From JBGPLH01 sp041486365 [NCBI: Thermodesulfobacteriota bacterium] (GTDB lineage: Bacteria > JAUYMQ01), in the NCBI GenBank assembly GCA_041486365.1, contig JBGPLH010000088.1:1-10730 (forward strand): a DNA stretch of 10,730 nucleotides. Reading direction: 5' to 3'. The notes under the pieces are model-generated. The model was not told the origin of the DNA, ran no database searches, and worked only from the letters and a program-made list of their open reading frames with translations. Below are positions 5,924 to 10,730 of this stretch, piece by piece; the stretch's first letter is position 1, and every line of letters begins with the position of its first letter. Position numbers and translations under genes: made by a program.

Positions 5924-7570
5924 TCAGGCCTTCCCGCCCTTGCGCTTCGCCGGGCGCGGCGATTCGTCCTTCAGCAGCTTGTAGTCGATACTGTCCGCCA
6001 GGGCCCGCCAGCTCGCCTCGATGATGTTCTCCGAGACGCCCACGGTGCCCCAGGTCTCCTCGTCATCGCCCGACTCGATGAGCACCCGCACCCGGGCGCC
6101 CGTGCCGTGGCCGGAGGCGAGCACCCGGACCTTGTAGTCCAGGAGCTCCACCTCGCGAAGCTGCGGATAGAACTTGTCGAGCGCCTTGCGGAGCGCGTTG
6201 TCCAGCGCGTTCACGGGGCCCACGCCCACGGCCGCCGTGTGCTCGAGCTGGCCTCCGACCTCGACGACCACCGTGGCCTCCGAGATGGGCGGCTCGTTCT
6301 CCGAGCGCTTCTCGTCGATCACCCGGAAGCCCTTCAGGCTGAAGTACTTCTTGTGGGTGCCCAGCGACTTCTTGATGAGGATCTCGAAGCTCGCGTCGGC
6401 CCCCTCGAAGGCGTACCCCTCGTGCTCGAGCGTCTTGAGCTGATTCAGGATTTCACGCGTGACCGGGTCCTTCGAGTTCAGGTCGATCCCGAACTCGGCG
6501 GCCTTCGCCATCACGTTCCCCTTCCCCGAGAGATCGGAGACGAGGATGCGCTGGCGGTTGCCCACCACCTCGGGGTGGATGTGCTCGTAGGTCTCGGGGT
6601 TCTTCTGCACCGCGTCCACGTGCATCCCGCCCTTGTGGGCGAAGGCCGAGCGCCCGACGAAGGGCGCATGATTCGCCGGCGGGAGATTCGCGATCTCGTT
6701 CACGAAGTGGGAGACCTCGGTGAGCCTGGCGATCTGCTCATCGGGAATGCAGGCGAAGCCCAGCTTGAATCGCAGGTTCGGGATGATCGAGGTCAGGTTC
6801 GCGTTACCGCATCGCTCCCCGTAGCCGTTCATCGTCCCCTGCACCTGCGACGCACCGGCGCGCACGGCCGCCAGGGAGTTGGCCACGCCCAGCTCACAGT
6901 CGTTGTGGCAATGGATCCCGAGCGGCGTCCGCACGCGGGCCCGGACGGCCGCCACCATCGCGACGATCTCCTCCGGGAGCCGGCCCCCGTTGGTCTCGCA
7001 CAGAACGATCCAGTGGGCGCCCCCGGACACGGCCGCCTCGACGGTCTTCATGGCGTAGCCGGGGTCGGCCCGAAAACCGTCGAAGAAATGCTCCGCGTCG
7101 TAGATCACCTCGTCGAAGTGTTTCCTCAGGTACACGACCGTGTCGTGGATGATCTCCAGGTTCTCCTCGAGCGGGATCTGGAGCGCGTCGGTGACGTGGA
7201 GGTTCCAGGACTTCCCGAAGATGGTCGCCACGGGCGTCCCGGCGCGGAGGAGCCCCTGGATGCCCGGATCCTTCGCGCACGAGCTGCCCGGCTTGCGCGT
7301 GGCGCTGAAGGCCGCGAGCTTCGATCGCCGGAGGCGCAGCTTCTCCGCCGCCTTGAAGAACTGCAGATCCTTTGGGTTCGAGCCCGGGTAGCCGCCTTCG
7401 ATGTAGTGAATCCCGAGCTCGTCGAGCTTCTCCGCGATGCGCAGCTTGTCGTCGACGGAGAAGCTGATGTCCTCCGACTGCGTGCCGTCGCGCAGGAGGG
7501 TGTCGTAGATCAGGATCTTCCGCGGCTTCGCGGCCGCCGGCGCCGGCGCCTTCGGCTTGCGGGTGGGCAT
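5924..7570 (-). CDS. cimA: (R)-citramalate synthase CimA
   Basis: Condenses pyruvate with acetyl-CoA to (R)-citramalate, giving 2-oxobutanoate and then isoleucine without threonine deaminase. The 548-residue length fits the family. The TIM-barrel domain starts at [21 protein letters not shown] (residues 18-38), with R27-D28 catalytic. The metal-binding HCHND is at 220-224, followed by [10 protein letters not shown] (249-258) and [13 protein letters not shown] (308-320). The C-terminal LeuA-type dimerisation and regulatory domain occupies about 400-532, and a basic tail ends the protein. The sequence style matches the citramalate group rather than 2-isopropylmalate synthase, although substrate choice cannot be proved by eye. 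The first 17 residues are a Lys/Pro/Ala-rich extension. The ATG at 7570 shares one base with the lysC stop (TGATG), and GGAG lies 8 bases upstream. Longer upstream reading in this frame is the lysC shadow. Coupling to lysC suggests joint control of aspartate-family and isoleucine synthesis. Confidence 0.93.
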   Translation of the reverse strand: MPTRKPKAPAPAAAKPRKILIYDTLLRDGTQSEDISFSVDDKLRIAEKLDELGIHYIEGGYPGSNPKDLQFFKAAEKLRLRRSKLAAFSATRKPGSSCAKDPGIQGLLRAGTPVATIFGKSWNLHVTDALQIPLEENLEIIHDTVVYLRKHFDEVIYDAEHFFDGFRADPGYAMKTVEAAVSGGAHWIVLCETNGGRLPEEIVAMVAAVRARVRTPLGIHCHNDCELGVANSLAAVRAGASQVQGTMNGYGERCGNANLTSIIPNLRFKLGFACIPDEQIARLTEVSHFVNEIANLPPANHAPFVGRSAFAHKGGMHVDAVQKNPETYEHIHPEVVGNRQRILVSDLSGKGNVMAKAAEFGIDLNSKDPVTREILNQLKTLEHEGYAFEGADASFEILIKKSLGTHKKYFSLKGFRVIDEKRSENEPPISEATVVVEVGGQLEHTAAVGVGPVNALDNALRKALDKFYPQLREVELLDYKVRVLASGHGTGARVRVLIESGDDEETWGTVGVSENIIEASWRALADSIDYKLLKDESPRPAKRKGGKA

Positions 7571-8070
7571 CAGGACGTCTCCGCGCGGGCTGCTTCCTTG
7601 GAGAGGCCGAAGCCCTCGTGCAGGGTGCGGACCGCGAGCTCCGTGTACTTGTCCTCGATGACGCAGCTCACCTTGATCTCGGACGTGCTGATCATCTGGA
7701 TGTTGATGCCCTCCTTCGCGAGGAGGTCGAACATCCGGGAAGCCACGCCGGCGTGATTCTTCATGCCCATGCCGACGATCGACACCTTGGCGATCCGATC
7801 GTCGGCGAGCACGCCGCTCGCGTTCAGATCGCGGGCGGTGTTCTGCACGATCTCGAGCGCCCGCTTGAGATCCCCCTTGGTCACCGTGAAGGTGAGGTCC
7901 GTGCGCCCGTCGGAGCCCACGTTCTGCACGATCATGTCCACGATGATGTTGCGGGCCGTGATGGGCCCGAAGAGCTTCGCGGCGACCCCAGGCTGATCCG
8001 GCACGCCGACGACGGTGATCTTCGCCTCGTCCCGGTTGTAGGTGACCCCGGAGACCACGAGCTCTTCCAT
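7570..8070 (-). CDS. Possible aspartate kinase beta subunit from an internal lysC start
   Basis: An ATG at lysC codon 247 (MEELVVSGV) is preceded by AGGAGG with a 5-base spacer (8081-8076), one of the best ribosome sites in the window. It would give a 166-residue protein made only of the two ACT domains. In Corynebacterium glutamicum and Bacillus lysC, an in-frame internal start at the same place, before a MEE-type sequence, makes the beta subunit of an alpha2beta2 enzyme. The caution is that the codons for the conserved Glu-Glu-Asp segment naturally give purine-rich DNA, so the match may be a by-product of protein conservation. Confidence 0.4.
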   Translation of the reverse strand: MEELVVSGVTYNRDEAKITVVGVPDQPGVAAKLFGPITARNIIVDMIVQNVGSDGRTDLTFTVTKGDLKRALEIVQNTARDLNASGVLADDRIAKVSIVGMGMKNHAGVASRMFDLLAKEGINIQMISTSEIKVSCVIEDKYTELAVRTLHEGFGLSKEAARAETS

Positions 8071-8808
8071 GATGTCCTCCTCCCTGGTGACCAGCGTGCC
8101 CTCGCCGTCGTGGAAGCTCGACCGGACGTGGATCGGCACGTTGTACTTCTTCGCGAACAGCACGGAGCGCGTCTGCAGCACCTTGGCGCCGAGCGACGCC
8201 ATCTCGAGCATCTCGTCGTAGGAGACCCGGTCGAGCTTGCGGGCGGCCGGCACGATGTTCGGGTCGGTCGTGTAGACGCCGTCGACGTCGGTGTAGATCT
8301 CGCACACGTCGGCGCCGAGCGCCGCGGCCAGCGCCACGGCGCTCGTGTCGGAGCCGCCGCGTCCCAGCGTGGTCACGTTGCCCTGCTCGTCGATCCCCTG
8401 AAAGCCCGCCACCACGACCACCTCGCCGCGGGCGAGCGCCACGCGCATGGCGTTGTCGTCGATCTTCCGGATCCGGGCCTTCGTGTGAGCCGAGTCGGTG
8501 AGAATCCTGACCTGCGACCCCGTGAAGGAACGCGCGCCGTGCCCCATGCCCTTGATCGTCATCGCGAGGAGCCCGATCGTGACCTGCTCCCCCGTCGCCA
8601 TCACGACGTCCATCTCCCGCTCATCGGGAATGTCCGCCATCCGCTGGGCGAGCGCCACGAGGCGGTTGGTCTCCCCCGCCATGGCGGACACGACCACCAC
8701 GACGTCGTTCCCCGCCTCCTTCATGCGGATCACCCGCCGGGCGACGTTCCTGATCCGATCGACGTCGCCGACGGAGGTGCCGCCATACTTCTGGACGATG
8801 AGCGCCAT
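7570..8808 (-). CDS. lysC: Aspartate kinase (monofunctional)
   Basis: Phosphorylates aspartate with ATP, the entry step to lysine/diaminopimelate, methionine and threonine. The 412-residue length is that of the Corynebacterium/Pseudomonas type, not the longer E. coli enzymes or a homoserine dehydrogenase fusion. The kinase domain shows [11 protein letters not shown] (5-15), the TGEQVT segment (72-77), [15 protein letters not shown] (146-160) and [11 protein letters not shown] (173-183). Two ACT domains follow, roughly 263-330 and 343-402, with [14 protein letters not shown] (297-310) and [13 protein letters not shown] (372-384) at the expected inhibitor-binding sites. Feedback control by lysine and/or threonine is therefore likely. 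The ATG at 8808 follows tsaE after 20 bases and has only a weak ribosome site (AAAAGG about 12 bases away), so it may depend on translation of tsaE. Its stop overlaps the cimA start. Confidence 0.96.
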   Translation of the reverse strand: MALIVQKYGGTSVGDVDRIRNVARRVIRMKEAGNDVVVVVSAMAGETNRLVALAQRMADIPDEREMDVVMATGEQVTIGLLAMTIKGMGHGARSFTGSQVRILTDSAHTKARIRKIDDNAMRVALARGEVVVVAGFQGIDEQGNVTTLGRGGSDTSAVALAAALGADVCEIYTDVDGVYTTDPNIVPAARKLDRVSYDEMLEMASLGAKVLQTRSVLFAKKYNVPIHVRSSFHDGEGTLVTREEDIMEELVVSGVTYNRDEAKITVVGVPDQPGVAAKLFGPITARNIIVDMIVQNVGSDGRTDLTFTVTKGDLKRALEIVQNTARDLNASGVLADDRIAKVSIVGMGMKNHAGVASRMFDLLAKEGINIQMISTSEIKVSCVIEDKYTELAVRTLHEGFGLSKEAARAETS

Positions 8809-8828
8809 CTCGGGGTTCGCCTTTTCCG

Positions 8829-9398
8829 TCAGAGTTTCCCGTCCCTCGTTTCACTCGGGACCGGCACGTCGGACTTTCCCAGCCCGGAGAGACGTTCGAG
8901 GGCCCGTGCGGCGGAGGGCCCGAGGGCCCGCAGCCTGAGCGCGCGCCGCCGATCGTCAATCCGCCGGAGGGTCACTTCGAGCCTGTCAGCGGGGAGGCAC
9001 GTCGGGACGCGATCGGCCCACTCAACGAGGACCACGCCGCGGCCGTCGAGGAGGTCCCGGAAGCCCAGGGACTCCACGTCTTCCTCCCGGCCGAGGCGAT
9101 AGAAATCGAGATGATACACCGGAAGGGGCGCCTCGTACACGTTCACGAGGGTGAAGCTCGGACTCGTCGCCTCGTCCCGCCCGCCGAGTCCCGCCAGGAT
9201 CCCCTTGGCGAGGACGGTCTTTCCGGTCCCGAGATCGCCCAGGAGGGCCAGCACGTCGCCGGCGCGCAGCGCCTTGCCGAGCCGCTCCCCGAGAGCGCGG
9301 GTCTCCTCCTCCGATCCCGTCTCCAGGGTCCGCTCGGGCGGCGCCGGAGCGTCCTCCGCGAACCCCCCGGCCCCCCTGAAATGCTCAGAAGGCGGCAT
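8829..9398 (-). CDS. tsaE: tRNA threonylcarbamoyladenosine synthesis ATPase TsaE
   Basis: P-loop ATPase that with TsaB and TsaD puts the threonylcarbamoyl group on A37 of ANN-decoding tRNAs, in the cytoplasm. It has 189 residues, somewhat longer than the usual 150-160. A Pro/Ala-rich N-terminal stretch of about 23 residues precedes the first recognisable family sequence, [15 protein letters not shown]. Walker A is GDLGTGKT (54-61). [11 protein letters not shown] (79-89), VYHLDFYRL (94-102) and VEWADRVP (125-132) are standard family positions. The ATG at 9398 lies inside the end of nnr (14-base overlap), with GGGAAGG close upstream; a later non-ATG start cannot be excluded. Neighbourhood with nnr is common among bacteria. 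Its product t6A is the substrate of MtaB, encoded at the left end of the window. Confidence 0.95.
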   Translation of the reverse strand: MPPSEHFRGAGGFAEDAPAPPERTLETGSEEETRALGERLGKALRAGDVLALLGDLGTGKTVLAKGILAGLGGRDEATSPSFTLVNVYEAPLPVYHLDFYRLGREEDVESLGFRDLLDGRGVVLVEWADRVPTCLPADRLEVTLRRIDDRRRALRLRALGPSAARALERLSGLGKSDVPVPSETRDGKL

Positions 9399-10730
9399 CG
9401 CCCTTCCCGTTCATGAGCTCGTCGATCGTGCGCGGCAGCCGGTCGATCACGTCGCTCGCGAGGAGCCCCACCATTCCGTGATCCCGCGCCGCGCCATCGG
9501 CGGCCAAGCCGTGAAGATAAACGGCCAGGCCCGCGGCCGCCCCCGCCTCGACCCCCTGCGCGAGGAACCCGCCGATCATCCCGGTGAGCGCGTCACCCAT
9601 GCCGCCGGAGGCCATGCCCGGATTCCCCGTCAGGTTCACGCGTAGCTCGCCGTCGGGACGCGCGACGATTGTGTGCGCCCCCTTCAGCACCAGCACGACC
9701 CCGTGGGCTTGGGCGAAGGCCCGGGCACAGCCGATCCGGTCGGCGTTCACCGCGGCGGACTCAATCCCGAGGAGGCGCCCCATCTCCCCCGGGTGCGGCG
9801 TCAGGACACGGGGCGCCCGCGCGTCGCGCAGCGTGTCGACGCGCCCGGCGAGTGCGTTCAGCCCGTCCGCGTCCACCACGGCGGGGAGCGCCGCTTGCCG
9901 CACCGTGGACAGGACCAGCTCGATGGTTTCCGGATGGGTCGAGAGTCCCGGGCCCAGCGCTAAGGCCGTCATGCGGGGGAGCAGATCGTGGATTCGCTCC
10001 ATGGCCTTGCGGCCCAGCGTGCGTGCGTCGGTTTCCGGAAGTGGCTCGCACATCACTTCCGTGAGCTTCGCCCCGAGGAGGGTGTTCAGGCTCTCGGGCG
10101 CGCCCAGCGTCACCAGGCCCGTGCCGCAGCGCATGGCGGCCAGCGCCGTCATCGCGGCGGCGCCGGTCTTCCCCGGCGACCCGGCGAGCACGAGGAGGTG
10201 GCCGAAGGTCCCCTTGTGGGAGTCCCTCGGACGGGGTGGGAGCGCGGCGAGCGCCTCCTCCCGGGTAAGGATCGCCTCCCGGATCGAGGCCTCCGCCACG
10301 TAGGCGGGCGGGATGCCGATGTCGACGACTCGCAGACGCCCGACGCAGGCCGCCCCCGGGAAGAGCACGTGGCCGAGCTTCGGAAGTCCGAAGGTCACGG
10401 TGAGATCGGCCTGGACCGCCACGCCCAGGACGGCGCCCGTCGTGGCGTCGACCCCCGAGGGGATATCGACGGCGAGGATCGGACGGCCGGGCCGAAGGGC
10501 GTCGAGCATCTCGATGGCCCCGCGTGCAAGGCCCTCGACGGCGCGCTCGAGTCCGGTCCCGAAGATCGCGTCGACCAGCCCCGCGCATTCGGCGAGCGCG
10601 GGCCGCGCCCCCTCGAGCGCCGCCTCGTCGGCGAGGAAGTCCACCCGCACGCCGGCGCGTCGGGCGGCCTCGAGCATCCTTCGGGGATCCCCCCGGAGGG
10701 TGCCCTCCTCGGCGAGCACGAAGGCGCGGG
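9385..10730 (-). CDS. nnr: Bifunctional NAD(P)H-hydrate epimerase/dehydratase, 5' end outside window
   Basis: Repairs damaged NAD(P)HX: the N-terminal domain interconverts the R and S hydrates and the C-terminal domain dehydrates the S form using ADP. The visible 447 codons begin inside the epimerase domain; the family's first strand and the NNGGDGL region, probably 70-80 residues, lie beyond the right edge. A GTG at 10719 is an internal valine, not a start. Numbered from it, epimerase features are VDAIFGTGL (49-57), ILAVDIPSGVDATTG (81-95) and TFGLPKLGHVLFPG (109-122). The dehydratase part has SHKGTFGHLLVLAGS (167-181), GPGLS (256-260), VVDADGLNAL (281-290), LTPHPGEMGRLLG (306-318), LKGAHT (345-350) and NPGMASGGMGDALTG (366-380). 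It overlaps tsaE by 14 bases. The two-domain fusion is the usual bacterial form. Confidence 0.95.
   Translation of the reverse strand, partial: RAFVLAEEGTLRGDPRRMLEAARRAGVRVDFLADEAALEGARPALAECAGLVDAIFGTGLERAVEGLARGAIEMLDALRPGRPILAVDIPSGVDATTGAVLGVAVQADLTVTFGLPKLGHVLFPGAACVGRLRVVDIGIPPAYVAEASIREAILTREEALAALPPRPRDSHKGTFGHLLVLAGSPGKTGAAAMTALAAMRCGTGLVTLGAPESLNTLLGAKLTEVMCEPLPETDARTLGRKAMERIHDLLPRMTALALGPGLSTHPETIELVLSTVRQAALPAVVDADGLNALAGRVDTLRDARAPRVLTPHPGEMGRLLGIESAAVNADRIGCARAFAQAHGVVLVLKGAHTIVARPDGELRVNLTGNPGMASGGMGDALTGMIGGFLAQGVEAGAAAGLAVYLHGLAADGAARDHGMVGLLASDVIDRLPRTIDELMNGKGDAAF

Noticed and set aside
5192-7756. An 854-codon open frame on the plus strand.
   Set aside because: It lies opposite cimA, the ComEA-like gene and part of lysC, all clear family members on the minus strand. 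Its product is Arg/His/Leu/Val-rich without motifs, as expected for the antisense frame of high-G+C genes.
7571-8305. An upstream extension of cimA giving a 793-residue protein.
   Set aside because: The added segment is an alternative frame of lysC, rich in Arg and Gly and without motifs. The CimA family sequence begins just after the ATG at 7570, which has a good ribosome site.
7618-9102. A 494-codon plus-strand open frame opposite lysC and tsaE.
   Set aside because: The composition is His/Asp/Val/Arg-rich with no recognisable domain, and it is explained entirely by antisense codon bias of lysC.

Overview
The window is a gene-dense, high-G+C stretch (about two thirds or more by eye) in which every supported gene lies on the minus strand, so it reads from the right edge to the left. 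Overlapping stop/start codons, GTG starts and the gene content suggest a free-living, probably Gram-negative bacterium of the Desulfobacterota / NC10 / Rokubacteria kind. That placement is an impression from gene order and protein style, not a phylogenetic result. No mobile element, CRISPR array, rRNA or tRNA was seen, and no gene-free stretch exceeds 300 bases.

Block 1 (about 10730 to 5270): nnr (NAD(P)H-hydrate repair, N-terminus beyond the right edge), tsaE (tRNA t6A synthesis ATPase), lysC (aspartate kinase, with a possible internal start for a beta subunit), cimA (citramalate synthase) and, after an 84-base gap rich in stem-loops, a ComEA-like membrane-anchored helix-hairpin-helix protein. 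nnr/tsaE and lysC/cimA overlap, so this looks like one transcript. It links metabolite repair and tRNA modification with the aspartate-family pathway and the threonine-independent route to isoleucine.

Block 2 (5210 to 4701): a stand-alone Rcp1-type receiver protein with a strong ribosome binding site and its own candidate promoter. No partner kinase is visible.

Block 3 (4682 to 1): a sulfur operon in the order cysE (O-acetylserine synthesis), iscR (Fe-S-sensing Rrf2 repressor), iscS (cysteine desulfurase), mnmA (tRNA 2-thiouridylase) and mtaB (radical-SAM methylthiotransferase for t6A37, cut by the left edge). cysE/iscR, iscR/iscS and mnmA/mtaB each overlap by four bases. The operon is preceded by a sigma70-like promoter (TTGACA, 17-base spacer, TACCTT). 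A 25-base sequence resembling the E. coli IscR type 1 operator sits directly on the -10 element. The simplest model is that IscR represses its own operon according to Fe-S status, and that the operon makes a cysteine precursor, extracts sulfur from cysteine and delivers it to the tRNA anticodon loop. tsaE in Block 1 helps make the t6A base that MtaB modifies.

The genes are recognisable members of known families. I see no clearly undescribed system. The points most worth checking are the IscR operator-promoter overlap, the isc-to-tRNA operon without a scaffold gene, the internal lysC start and the hairpins before the ComEA-like gene.
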